DNA of 17,235 nt from PNAI01 sp964575715. GTDB lineage: Bacteria; Pseudomonadota; Alphaproteobacteria; Rhizobiales; Xanthobacteraceae. A program made the position numbers and the translations under genes. Location: contig CAZNSG010000227.1 of assembly GCA_964575715.1 (NCBI GenBank), forward strand, positions 1 through 17,235, given 5' to 3'. Of this stretch, positions 1-6,879 are shown piece after piece. The notes below the pieces were generated by a model. The model was not told where the DNA came from, made no database searches, and saw nothing but the letters and a program-made list of their open reading frames with translations. Position 1 is the first letter of the stretch; every line of letters starts with the position of its first letter.

Positions 1-338
1 GTGCCGATCCCGCCCGGCAGCGCGACGAAGGCGTCCGCATGCTCGAACATGAGCTGCTTGCGCTCATGCAGGCTGCGCGTGACGATCAGCTCTTGCACAG
101 CCGTCAACGCATGTTCCCGCTCTTTCAGAAACTCCGGGATGATGCCGGTCACTTTGCCACCATGGTCGATGACCGCCTTTGCAATCGCCCCCATCAGCCC
201 GATCGAGCCGCCGCCGTAGACCAGGCCGATCTTGTTTTGCGCCAGATTTTTTCCCAACGCGCGCGCGGCCGCGCCGAACGCCGGGTCGGCGCCCGGGCCC
301 GACCCGCAAAAGACGCAAATTTTCCGTATTTCGCTCAT
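1..338 (-). CDS. LOG family protein (nucleoside 5'-monophosphate phosphoribohydrolase type), 3' end outside window
   Basis: The first 112 residues are visible, starting with MSEIRKICVFCGSG; the gene continues past base 1. It has a Rossmann-like N-terminus with CGSG at residues 11-14, the glycine-rich YGGGSIGLMG segment at 41-50, the HERKQLM segment at 91-97 and the start of the PGGxGT motif (PGGIG, 108-112) at the edge. These are hallmarks of the LOG/TIGR00730 family, often labelled lysine decarboxylase in error. Characterised members cleave cytokinin riboside 5'-monophosphates or AMP, releasing the base and ribose 5-phosphate in the cytosol; the substrate here is not known. It is transcribed divergently from the exporter at 548, with about 210 bp between the two starts. 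I translated it directly from the sequence; the family call is firm and the substrate is not. Confidence 0.88.
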   Translation of the reverse strand, partial: MSEIRKICVFCGSGPGADPAFGAAARALGKNLAQNKIGLVYGGGSIGLMGAIAKAVIDHGGKVTGIIPEFLKEREHALTAVQELIVTRSLHERKQLMFEHADAFVALPGGIG

Positions 339-547
339 GCGTTCAGATTTAACCTTGCCGCTGTGACCTGGATTCGGTGTCCCGTCGATGTGCCCGTTTA
401 TGCGCCAAGAGGGCCTAACAAACTGCCCACATGGCGCCCCTGCCACCAATGGGGGTATGTAAGCATTGCTGCGGTAAAAATCTCCTATATGTATGGCGCT
501 GGACGGTCTGCCCGCCTTGCGGTCCGTCACCATTTTACGGGCCGCCA
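339..547. promoter_or_regulatory. Divergent intergenic region between the LOG gene and the ABC exporter
   Basis: About 210 bp separate two divergent starts, so promoters for both genes should lie here. An in-frame ATG at 431 would lengthen the exporter by 39 residues, but that stretch is cysteine- and proline-rich, unlike an Atm1 N-terminus, so it is treated as untranslated. I see no confident -35/-10 pair and no strong Shine-Dalgarno sequence before base 548. Confidence 0.35.
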
Positions 548-2515
548 ATGACCGATACCCACGTTCGATCGCCGCACGCCATGCGGCGCGAGGTCTCCAC
601 CGCCGGTGGGGCGCTAATCCCAACGCTTGCGAGTCTTTGGCCCTATATCTGGCCGACCGACCGGCGCGACCTGAAATGGCGGGTTGGCTACGCGACGCTG
701 CTCCTGTTTGCAGCCAAATTCGCAACGCTTGCGGTGCCGTTCACCTTCAAATGGGCGGTCGATGCGCTGACCGGGCAGGGCAGCGCGCCGGTCGCGCCCG
801 ATTCCTGGCTGACTTGGGTGATCGCCGCGCCGATCGCGATGACCTTTGCTTATGGCGTCATGCGCATCCTGATGGCGGCTCTCACGCAATTGCGCGACGG
901 CCTGTTCGCCAAGGTGGCGATGCATGCGGTGCGCCGCCTTGCCATTCTCACCTTCGAGCACATGCACCAGCTCTCGCTGCGCTTCCATCTCGAGCGCAAG
1001 ACCGGCGGGCTCACCCGTGTGCTCGAGCGCGGGCGTAACGGCATCGAGACCATCGTGCGCATGGTGATCCTGCAAGCCGCGCCGACAGTCGTGGAAGTGG
1101 CGCTGATCGTCCCGGTTCTGCTCTATCTGTTCGACTGGCGCTATGTTGCGGTGATCCTGGTCACGGTTGCACTCTACATGTGGTTCACTTACGTCGCGAC
1201 CGAGTGGCGCATCAACATTCGCCGCAAGATGAACGAGAGCGACTCCGACGCCAATACCAAGGCGATCGATTCATTGCTCAATTTTGAGACGGTGAAATAT
1301 TTTTCTTCTGAGGAGCGCGAGACGGCGCGCTATGATCGCGCGATGGCGCGCTACGAGGACGCCAGCGTCAAAGCCTATACCTCGCTCTCCATCCTTAACG
1401 CCGGCCAGGCCGCGATCTTTACCGTCGGGCTAGGCCTTACGATGGTCATGTGCGCCATCGGGATCAAGGAGGGCACCAACACCATTGGCGATTTCGTGAT
1501 GATCAACGCGATCATGATCCAGCTCTACCAGCCGCTTAATTTCATGGGCATGATCTATCGCGAGATCAAGCAGGCCACCATCGACATCGAATTCATGTTC
1601 TCGATCCTCAAGCGCAAGCCCGAGATCGAGGACAGCCCGGGCGCCAAGCCGCTGAAAGTCAGCGCCGGCATCGTTCGCTTCGACAACGTGGCCTTCGCCT
1701 ATGAACCGGCGCGGCAAATCTTGCGGGGTGTGAGTTTTGAAGTTCCCGCCGGCAAGACCGTGGCGATCGTCGGGCCTTCGGGCGCCGGCAAGTCCACCAT
1801 CTCGCGGCTCTTGTTCCGCTTCTACGACGTGACCGGCGGCCGCATCCTCATCGACGGGCAGGACATCAGCGGCGTGACGCAGAAATCACTGCGCGCCGCC
1901 ATTGGCATGGTGCCGCAGGACACGGTGCTGTTCAACGACACCATCCGCTACAACATCCGCTACGGCCGCTGGGAGGCGAGCGATGCCGAGGTCGAGGAAG
2001 CCGCGCGGCTGGCGCAGATCGATTCCTTCATCCGCGTATCGCCGCACGGCTACGAGACCGAAGTGGGCGAGCGCGGCTTGAAACTCTCGGGCGGCGAGAA
2101 ACAGCGCGTCGCCATCGCCCGTACCATTCTCAAAGCCCCGCCGATCCTGCTGCTTGACGAGGCGACATCGGCGCTCGACAGCCACACCGAGCGCGATATC
2201 CAGGATGCGCTCGATCGCGTTTCGAAGAACCGCACCACGCTGGTCATCGCGCATCGGCTCTCGACCATCGTCGGTGCCGACGAGATCATCGTGCTCGATG
2301 CCGGCACGATCGTGGAGCGCGGCACCCACCATCAGCTCCTCGCCAAGGGCGGTCTCTATGCCAGCATGTGGAACCGTCAGCGCGAAGCCGAAGCAGCGCG
2401 CGAGAAGCTTGCCATGGTCGAGGATGAGCCGGTCGCGCCCAACCGCAATCCGCCGCCCGTTGCCGACACGCTCGTCCCAGCCGAGACGGTAGCGCCGGCC
2501 GCCGCGGCGGAGTAA
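548..2515 (+). CDS. Atm1-type ABC exporter (fused permease and ATP-binding domains)
   Basis: A 655-aa half-transporter. An N-terminal six-helix membrane domain (about residues 40-360) precedes a nucleotide-binding domain. Visible motifs are Walker A GPSGAGKS (409-416), signature LSGGEKQ (513-519), Walker B ILLLDE (533-538) and the switch histidine in IAHRLS (H569). The segment NFETVKYF before the last helices and the general layout match the Atm1/ABCB7/HMT1 group. Characterised bacterial members export glutathione-linked metals or persulfides from the cytoplasm across the inner membrane, acting as homodimers. The C-terminus is a low-complexity Pro/Ala/Val tail. The start at 548 (MTDTHVRS) was chosen over 431 because the upstream extension has no family character; an internal Met at codon 12 is another option. 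It stands alone, followed by a repeat-flanked nuclease gene. The family is clear; the exact cargo is not. Confidence 0.93.
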   Translation: MTDTHVRSPHAMRREVSTAGGALIPTLASLWPYIWPTDRRDLKWRVGYATLLLFAAKFATLAVPFTFKWAVDALTGQGSAPVAPDSWLTWVIAAPIAMTFAYGVMRILMAALTQLRDGLFAKVAMHAVRRLAILTFEHMHQLSLRFHLERKTGGLTRVLERGRNGIETIVRMVILQAAPTVVEVALIVPVLLYLFDWRYVAVILVTVALYMWFTYVATEWRINIRRKMNESDSDANTKAIDSLLNFETVKYFSSEERETARYDRAMARYEDASVKAYTSLSILNAGQAAIFTVGLGLTMVMCAIGIKEGTNTIGDFVMINAIMIQLYQPLNFMGMIYREIKQATIDIEFMFSILKRKPEIEDSPGAKPLKVSAGIVRFDNVAFAYEPARQILRGVSFEVPAGKTVAIVGPSGAGKSTISRLLFRFYDVTGGRILIDGQDISGVTQKSLRAAIGMVPQDTVLFNDTIRYNIRYGRWEASDAEVEEAARLAQIDSFIRVSPHGYETEVGERGLKLSGGEKQRVAIARTILKAPPILLLDEATSALDSHTERDIQDALDRVSKNRTTLVIAHRLSTIVGADEIIVLDAGTIVERGTHHQLLAKGGLYASMWNRQREAEAAREKLAMVEDEPVAPNRNPPPVADTLVPAETVAPAAAAE

Positions 2516-2578
2516 TGATAAGCGTTCAAGAAGTAGTGCAAAAAGTAATTACCGACTCTGAGCAAGATTGCAGTCTTG

Positions 2579-2641
2579 TTTTCCCCTCGCCCCCTCTGGG
2601 GGAGAGGGTGGCTCGGCCGTAGGCCGAGCCGGGAGAGGGGG
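2579..2641 (+). repeat. Palindromic intergenic repeat, upstream copy (REP-like)
   Basis: A 63-bp element with two foldbacks: a CCCTCT / AGAGGG type pair, then a perfect 9-bp stem GGCTCGGCC (2610-2618) and GGCCGAGCC (2622-2630) with loop GTA. It ends with GGGAGAGGGGG right against the ATG of the DUF559 gene. Its reverse complement recurs at 2977-3034 with the same outer blocks and a different but still palindromic central stem. It resembles the dispersed GGGGAGAGGG palindromes common between genes in Rhizobiales. Confidence 0.75.
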
Positions 2642-3040
2642 ATGAGTCTCAGTACGGCCAAAAAATTACGACGGAACATGACCGACGCCGAACGCCGGAT
2701 TTGGTATCGGCTTCGCGCTCATCGTTTCGAAGGAATCAAATTCAAACGGCAGGTTCCAATCGGCTCCTACGTTGTCGATTTTGCGTGTCTTAATCACAAA
2801 CTTGTCGTTGAACTCGACGGCGGTCAGCACTCAGATGCATCAAGAGATCGATATCGCGATGAATGGCTCAGAGAAAATGGCTTTCGCGTTCTTCGATTCT
2901 GGAATAATGATGTTCTTAAAAATACCGATGCTGTGCTTTTAGAGATATTGAGCGCTCTTCAGAGTTTCGAGCCTCGCCCCCTCTCCCGGCGCGCTGCGCG
3001 CGCCACCCTCTCCCCGTTGGGGAGAGGGGAAAAGTTTTGA
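2642..3040 (+). CDS. DUF559 domain protein, Vsr-like endonuclease fold
   Basis: A 132-aa protein (MSLSTAKKLRR...) of the DUF559 family, distantly related to very-short-patch-repair endonucleases in the PD-(D/E)XK superfamily. The usual pattern is visible: an N-terminal helix with TDAERRIW (14-21), VVDF with D46, and VELDGGQH (57-64) with E58 as likely metal ligand, then a helix and FRVLRFWNNDVL (81-92). Residues from about 110 onward are encoded by the downstream palindromic repeat and are probably not part of the fold. An upstream start at 2576 would translate through the upstream repeat, so 2642 was preferred. DUF559 genes occur widely, scattered and nearly identical within genomes, and their function is not established. 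Its place between two inverted repeat copies suggests it moves, or moved, with them. Confidence 0.85.
   Translation: MSLSTAKKLRRNMTDAERRIWYRLRAHRFEGIKFKRQVPIGSYVVDFACLNHKLVVELDGGQHSDASRDRYRDEWLRENGFRVLRFWNNDVLKNTDAVLLEILSALQSFEPRPLSRRAARATLSPLGRGEKF
2977..3034 (-). repeat. Palindromic intergenic repeat, downstream inverted copy (REP-like)
   Basis: Reading the complement strand gives TTTTCCCCTC, a GGGGAGAGGGTGGC block, a central self-complementary GCGCGC-type stem and a GCCGGGAGAGGGGG block, the same order as the copy at 2579-2641. The outer blocks are nearly identical while the central stem sequence differs, as if stem pairing rather than sequence were conserved. The copy encodes the last ~20 residues of the DUF559 reading frame and lies just before psd. 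Confidence 0.72.
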
Positions 3041-3072
3041 ACTCGCGTCGGTTTTCATCAGCTAGAATCTCC

Positions 3073-3771
3073 ATGTCCATCGCCGACACCATCCGCTCCC
3101 AGCTCGCGCCCATTCATCCCGAGGGCTATCCGTTTGTCGGCGGCTTGGCGTTCTTGAGCCTGATCCTGTTCTGGCTCTGGCCGCCGCTTGGCTGGATCGG
3201 CACGGTAGTGACCATCTGGTGCGCCTATTTCTTCCGCGATCCGGCCCGCGTCACGCCCGAGCGTGACGGACTGATTGTCGCGCCCGCTGACGGCCGCATA
3301 AGCCAGATTGTGCTGGCGGTGCCGCCGAGCGAGCTGGGTTTGAGCGCGCGGCCGCTGCCGCGCATATCGATTTTCATGAGCGTATTCGATTGCCATGTGA
3401 ACCGCAGTCCGGTGACCGGCAGCCTTGAGCATATGGTCTATCGCGCCGGCAAGTTCATCAGCGCCGATCTCGACAAAGCAAGCGAGGACAACGAGCGCAA
3501 CGGCCTCGTGATCGCCACGGCGGGCTCACGCATCGGCGTGGTGCAGATCGCAGGGTTGATTGCGCGGCGCATCGTGCCGTTTGTGCGCCAAGGCCAGCAG
3601 CTGCAGGCGGGCGAGCGCATCGGCATGATCCGCTTCGGCTCGCGCGTGGACGTCTATCTGCCCGAGAACACTTGGCCGCTGATTGCCGAGGGCCAGCGCG
3701 CGATCGCGGGCGAAACCGTCATCGCCGACCTGCGTCCGGCCGATCTGGGCCGCAATTTCCGCACGAGTTGA
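3073..3771 (+). CDS. psd: Phosphatidylserine decarboxylase proenzyme
   Basis: A 232-aa protein that decarboxylates phosphatidylserine to phosphatidylethanolamine at the inner membrane. It belongs to the short Psd type of about 210-240 residues. The N-terminus has a hydrophobic segment (about 20-55) followed by YFFRDP. The central VAPADGRIS (69-77) and the FDCHVNRSP motif (about 105-113) are family signatures. The self-cleavage site is FGSR with G189-S190; S190 becomes the pyruvoyl prosthetic group of the small alpha chain. A start at 3037 would add 12 residues; MSIADTIRSQL at 3073 fits the family start better. It is followed after 62 bp by pssA, which makes its substrate, the usual alphaproteobacterial order. 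Confidence 0.95.
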   Translation: MSIADTIRSQLAPIHPEGYPFVGGLAFLSLILFWLWPPLGWIGTVVTIWCAYFFRDPARVTPERDGLIVAPADGRISQIVLAVPPSELGLSARPLPRISIFMSVFDCHVNRSPVTGSLEHMVYRAGKFISADLDKASEDNERNGLVIATAGSRIGVVQIAGLIARRIVPFVRQGQQLQAGERIGMIRFGSRVDVYLPENTWPLIAEGQRAIAGETVIADLRPADLGRNFRTS

Positions 3772-3833
3772 GGCAATATCGCGGTTCTTTCGCCGCCATA
3801 GAATCGTCTTAAGGCAGATGATATATTGCCGGC

Positions 3834-4730
3834 ATGATCTTTTCCCCCTTCGAGCCCGATCGTCCCGGAACGCGGCGCCGGCGCTTCCGTGCCATTCCAG
3901 TACGCACGCTGCTGCCCAATGTCATCACGCTGCTGGCGCTGTGCGCAGGCCTTACCGCCATCCGGCTTGCGAGCGAGCAGAAATTCGAGTGGGCGCTTGC
4001 GGCGGTGGTTTTTGCCGCCCTGCTCGACGGCATCGATGGCCGCATTGCCCGCATGCTCAAAGGAACTTCGCGGTTCGGTGCCGAGCTCGACAGCCTCGCC
4101 GATTTCGTCAATTTCGGTGTTGCGCCCGCGCTGATCCTCTACCAGTGGGGCTTAAACGAATTCAAATCGGTCGGATGGATTGCCGCCCTGGTGTTTGCGC
4201 TCTGCGCAGCGCTGCGCCTTGCCCGCTTCAACGTGATGATCGAGGACCCCAATCGGCCGGCCTGGACGGGAAATTTCTTCGTTGGCATTCCCGCGCCGGC
4301 GGGCGCCATCACCGTGCTGTTGCCGATCTATTTGCAGTTTCTGTTTCCGAATCTGCCGCATTATCTGCTCGTGATGCCATTCGCGTTTCTCTATACGCTC
4401 GCCATCGCGCTGCTGATGATATCGCGGCTGCCGGTGTTTTCCGGCAAACGTGTCGGCAAACGCGTGCCGCCCGAAATGGTGTTGCCGGTTATTGTCTTTG
4501 TGGTGATGTTCTTCGCGTTGCTCGTTTCATATCCATGGGAAGTGCTCACCCTCGGCACGCTTGCCTTCCTCGCATGCCTGCCGCTCGGCTGGCTGTCCTA
4601 TCGTGAGCATGAGCGCAAAGCCGCGGCGGCGACGTCTCAGACGCTACCGACGGGCGATGACGCGCCGGCATTGGCGCCCACGTCGGCGCCGGCCAACGAA
4701 GATCCCGAACGTCCGGCGCGGCTCAATTGA
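3834..4730 (+). CDS. pssA: CDP-diacylglycerol--serine O-phosphatidyltransferase
   Basis: A 298-aa integral membrane enzyme that joins CDP-diacylglycerol and L-serine to give phosphatidylserine and CMP. The complete CDP-alcohol phosphotransferase signature DGx2ARx8Gx3Dx3D is visible: D68, G69, A72, R73, G82, D86 and D90. Several hydrophobic helices follow (for example about 115-135, 160-185, 190-210 and 225-260), and the C-terminus is an Ala/Pro-rich tail that is probably cytosolic. The N-terminus is arginine-rich (RRRRFRAIPVRTLLPN), typical for this subclass. It lies directly after psd, so the two genes provide the complete path to phosphatidylethanolamine. The start at 3834 has a poor ribosome site, but no better in-frame start is evident. 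Confidence 0.94.
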   Translation: MIFSPFEPDRPGTRRRRFRAIPVRTLLPNVITLLALCAGLTAIRLASEQKFEWALAAVVFAALLDGIDGRIARMLKGTSRFGAELDSLADFVNFGVAPALILYQWGLNEFKSVGWIAALVFALCAALRLARFNVMIEDPNRPAWTGNFFVGIPAPAGAITVLLPIYLQFLFPNLPHYLLVMPFAFLYTLAIALLMISRLPVFSGKRVGKRVPPEMVLPVIVFVVMFFALLVSYPWEVLTLGTLAFLACLPLGWLSYREHERKAAAATSQTLPTGDDAPALAPTSAPANEDPERPARLN

Positions 4731-4747
4731 GCCATAAGTGCGTTCAC

Positions 4748-4764
4748 GCGCGTCTTCGACGCGC
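4748..4764. other. Short perfect hairpin between pssA and ureE
   Basis: GCGCGTC and GACGCGC, 7-bp arms with loop TTC, lie 17 bp after the pssA stop and 17 bp before the ureE start. No T tract follows in either direction, so a classic intrinsic terminator is not supported. It could affect mRNA end formation or ureE translation. Confidence 0.4.
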
Positions 4765-4781
4765 TAAGGCGATAACGATCC

Positions 4782-5393
4782 ATGCCGCTCGCTAAACAAG
4801 TCATTCCTGCCGCTGATCGCAAAGGCGGTCGCATCGTCGACACGCTCATCCTTACCTTCGCGCAGCGCACGGCCCAGCGCGGATTTCTATTTGGCGTCAA
4901 CGGCACCTGCATCGAGCTCGACTTCGCCGAGCCGGTTCGCTTGCGCCATGACGATGCGCTCCTCCTCGATGACGGCGGCTTCGTCGAGGTGGTGGCGGAG
5001 GCCGAGCCGTTGCTTGAGGTACGCGTCGCGGATCCCGTGGCGCTCGCCCGGCTCGCCTGGACTCTCGGCGATTGCCACGTGCCGATCGAAATAATACCCA
5101 ACCGCCTGCGCCTGCGCCGCGAACCTCAGCTCGAAGAACTGCTGCAGGCCTCTGGCGCGAAAGTCGTCGCCATCGAGGCACCGTTCGAGCCCCATGACAG
5201 TGCCCATGACAGTGCCCATGCCGGCGCGCCTGCCGGGACCCCCGATCCTCATCACGATCACCACCACCACGACCATGCCCACGGCCATGATCATCACCAT
5301 GATCATCACCATGATCTTCACGAGCATGGCCATGACCACGGCAATGACCACGGCAATGACCACGGCCATCATCACGATCAAAAACGGCGCTGA
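4782..5393 (+). CDS. ureE: Urease accessory protein UreE (nickel metallochaperone) with extended His-rich tail
   Basis: A 203-aa UreE homologue. UreE carries Ni2+ to the urease apo-enzyme together with UreD/F/G. The N-terminal domain (about 18-80) is followed by the metal-binding domain with LAWTLGDCHVPIEI (91-104). This matches the family LGNRH motif; H99 is the conserved metal ligand, but N and R are replaced by D and C98. LRREPQLEELL and VEAPFEP-like IEAPFEP (131-137) are also typical. From about residue 138 the tail has 27 histidines in roughly 60 residues, mostly alternating with Asp and Gly, a likely nickel store. No other urease gene is present in the window, so it is separated from any ureDABCFG cluster or is an orphan. 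An alternative role in general nickel buffering cannot be excluded. Confidence 0.9.
   Translation: MPLAKQVIPAADRKGGRIVDTLILTFAQRTAQRGFLFGVNGTCIELDFAEPVRLRHDDALLLDDGGFVEVVAEAEPLLEVRVADPVALARLAWTLGDCHVPIEIIPNRLRLRREPQLEELLQASGAKVVAIEAPFEPHDSAHDSAHAGAPAGTPDPHHDHHHHDHAHGHDHHHDHHHDLHEHGHDHGNDHGNDHGHHHDQKRR
5191..5367 (+). repeat. Three 12-bp tandem repeat tracts encoding the UreE His tail
   Basis: CCCATGACAGTG occurs 2.5 times at 5191-5220, CATGATCATCAC 2.5 times at 5286-5315, and ATGACCACGGCA three times (the last copy with one change) at 5332-5367. All are multiples of three, so copy changes keep the frame and simply lengthen or shorten the histidine tail. Confidence 0.8.
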
Positions 5394-5447
5394 ACGATTG
5401 GCCGATCGCGGCTTGAGCCCGCGGCGGCCACGCGCTACCAAGACCAT

Positions 5448-6173
5448 ATGGATCGTCTGAAAGATAAGATCGTGCTCATCGCGGGCGCGGCCGGAGCGAT
5501 CGGCGGCGCGGTGGCGCAGGCCGTGCGCAAGGCCGGCGGAATGGCCCTCACCAGCGATCTCGCCGCTCAAGCCGGCATCGACTATATGCTCGATGTCACT
5601 TCGGAAGCCGATTGGCAGCGCACCATCGGCGCGATCGGCCGCAAGCACGGTCGTCTCGATGGTTTGGTCAATGCCGCAGGCTTAGCCAAGCTCGGCAACA
5701 TCGAGGAGACCGAATTTGCCGACTGGCGCAAAATTCTCTCCGTCAACCTCGACGGCACGTTCCTCGGCTGCAAGCACGCCTTCGCGCTGCTCAAAGTCAA
5801 CGGCGGCGCGATCGTCAATCTCTCGTCGGTCTTGGGACTGGTCGGCGGGCAGAATTTCGTGGCCTATGGCGCCTCAAAAGGCGGAGTGCGCCTGCTCACC
5901 AAAGCGGTCGCCCTGCACGGCGCCCGGCTCGACCCGCAGGTGCGCGCCAACTCGGTCCATCCGGCCTTTCTCGAAGGATCGATGGTCGACAATATTCTGG
6001 CGCAAACCGAACGTCCCGACGGCGCGCGCGCGCGCATCACCCGCGACATTCCGCTCGGCCGCTTTGGCACCGCCGCCGAGGTGGCGGACATGTGCGTCTA
6101 TCTGCTGTCCGATGAATCGTGCTTTGTCACCGGCGCCGAATTCGTCATCGACGGCGGGCTGACGGCGCGTTAA
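5448..6173 (+). CDS. Short-chain dehydrogenase/reductase (SDR), classical type
   Basis: A 241-aa NAD(P)-dependent oxidoreductase. The nucleotide-binding glycine motif is GAAGAIG (13-19), a variant of TGxxxGxG with Ala in place of the first Thr. NAAG is at 75-78, the structural Asn at N100, and the catalytic set is S127, Y140 and K144 (YGASK). The C-terminal VTGAEFVIDGGLTAR is the usual SDR end. An acidic residue at the end of strand 2 (TSDLA, D37) suggests a preference for NAD(H). The substrate cannot be read from the sequence. It follows ureE by 54 bp, without overlap. Its last 29 bases overlap the end of the convergent VapC-like gene. Confidence 0.9.
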   Translation: MDRLKDKIVLIAGAAGAIGGAVAQAVRKAGGMALTSDLAAQAGIDYMLDVTSEADWQRTIGAIGRKHGRLDGLVNAAGLAKLGNIEETEFADWRKILSVNLDGTFLGCKHAFALLKVNGGAIVNLSSVLGLVGGQNFVAYGASKGGVRLLTKAVALHGARLDPQVRANSVHPAFLEGSMVDNILAQTERPDGARARITRDIPLGRFGTAAEVADMCVYLLSDESCFVTGAEFVIDGGLTAR

Positions 6174-6579
6174 CGAGCGATCGAACCAGTCTGGCGAACG
6201 GCGTTGCTGCGCAGCGGCCAAGCAATCGATCATCCGCGGTAACGAATTGGCAGTTCCGCTGCTCTGCCAGCGCAAGATAAAAGCAGTCATAGATCGGGTG
6301 CCGTAACTCAAGCGCGATCGCAAATGCGCGATCCTTCAGCTCGACGGAGGGCACAATTTCATTGAAGAGTGTTGCTGCCTCCAACACGACCATGGTTGCC
6401 TTTTCTGTGGACCCGCGATCAAATGTCACGTACTTCCAAAATGCATTGGCGATTTCCGGAATCACCAGATCGGGAGCAATCACGTTCTCGTCCAGCGGCA
6501 GTACGCCCGCTGCGAGATCGACGCCATCTGGATCGAGGAACCAGCGCACAACGACGCTCGCGTCAACGACCAGCGTCAT
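6145..6579 (-). CDS. vapC: PIN-domain ribonuclease toxin, VapC/FitB-like
   Basis: A 144-aa PIN-domain protein starting MTLVVDASVVVRW. The acidic active-site set of VapC toxins is visible: D6 (VVDAS), E42 (IPEIANAFW), D98 (IYDCFYLAL) and D116/D117 (TADDRLL). Such toxins are Mg2+-dependent RNases, often cleaving tRNA or rRNA, and are held inactive by the partner antitoxin. Its ATG overlaps the stop of the antitoxin gene by 4 bp (6576-6579), the usual coupled antitoxin-toxin order. The 3' end runs 29 bp into the convergent SDR gene, so the two genes share sequence at their ends. All key residues are intact and nothing suggests decay. Confidence 0.9.
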   Translation of the reverse strand: MTLVVDASVVVRWFLDPDGVDLAAGVLPLDENVIAPDLVIPEIANAFWKYVTFDRGSTEKATMVVLEAATLFNEIVPSVELKDRAFAIALELRHPIYDCFYLALAEQRNCQFVTADDRLLGRCAATPFARLVRSLVNAPSARRR

Positions 6580-6818
6580 TCGTCGAACTCGTCATCGCGT
6601 CCGTATCTAATAGCCGCGCGAACGTCGAAGTTCTTAACCGGCACCGAGATTGCGTGGATACGCCGGATCAAGGCGAGTTTTTCCGCTGGACTTAAGGGAG
6701 CGGCCGCCGTGAGTAGGTCACGCAGTTCGTGCTCAAGCGAATGGCCTTTGTTTTCCGCTTTTTTCTTTAAGCGTTCAATGACACGGTCATCGAGATTGCG
6801 GACAAGCACCTGTCCCAT
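6576..6818 (-). CDS. FitA/VapB-like antitoxin (ribbon-helix-helix)
   Basis: An 80-aa protein starting MGQVLVRNLDDRVIERLKKK. The strand-helix pattern xVLVRNLDD, then a helix and HSLEHELRDLL, fits the Arc/CopG-type ribbon-helix-helix of FitA-like antitoxins. The C-terminal part (DVRAAIRYGRDDEFDE) would wrap the toxin; an Arg-rich, acidic ending of this kind is common. The start at 6818 was chosen over 6854 because the longer start would translate a perfect inverted repeat that looks like the operator. It overlaps vapC by 4 bp. It is expected to repress its own operon together with the toxin. Confidence 0.85.
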   Translation of the reverse strand: MGQVLVRNLDDRVIERLKKKAENKGHSLEHELRDLLTAAAPLSPAEKLALIRRIHAISVPVKNFDVRAAIRYGRDDEFDE

Positions 6819-6832
6819 GGCAAAAGTTTCCA

Positions 6833-6869
6833 ATGCTATCAAAAATGATAGCATCGCATTCGTGCGATG
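6833..6869. promoter_or_regulatory. Inverted repeats upstream of the VapBC-like operon (candidate operator)
   Basis: A perfect 9-bp inverted repeat, ATGCTATCA (6833-6841) and TGATAGCAT (6846-6854) with AAAA between, begins 15 bp before the antitoxin start. A second, overlapping repeat, CATCGCA (6852-6858) and TGCGATG (6863-6869) with loop TTCG, follows. Position and symmetry fit autoregulation by a dimeric ribbon-helix-helix protein. The GST gene ends at 6880, so the hairpins might also serve its mRNA end. Confidence 0.6.
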
Positions 6870-6879
6870 TCAAGGATAT

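Noticed and set aside
431..547. Longer N-terminus for the ABC exporter from an ATG at 431
   Set aside because: The added 39 residues are Cys/Pro/Trp-rich and unlike Atm1 N-termini; no ribosome site supports 431.
3683..4606. 307-codon open frame overlapping pssA in another frame
   Set aside because: The pssA frame holds the full CDP-alcohol phosphotransferase signature; the other frame is an Arg/Ala-rich shadow.
4748..4764. Intrinsic terminator after pssA
   Set aside because: The hairpin is perfect, but no run of T follows on either strand.
4887..5648. 253-codon minus-strand frame opposite ureE
   Set aside because: Its Val/Ile/Met-rich part is only the complement of the His-tail repeats, not a membrane protein.
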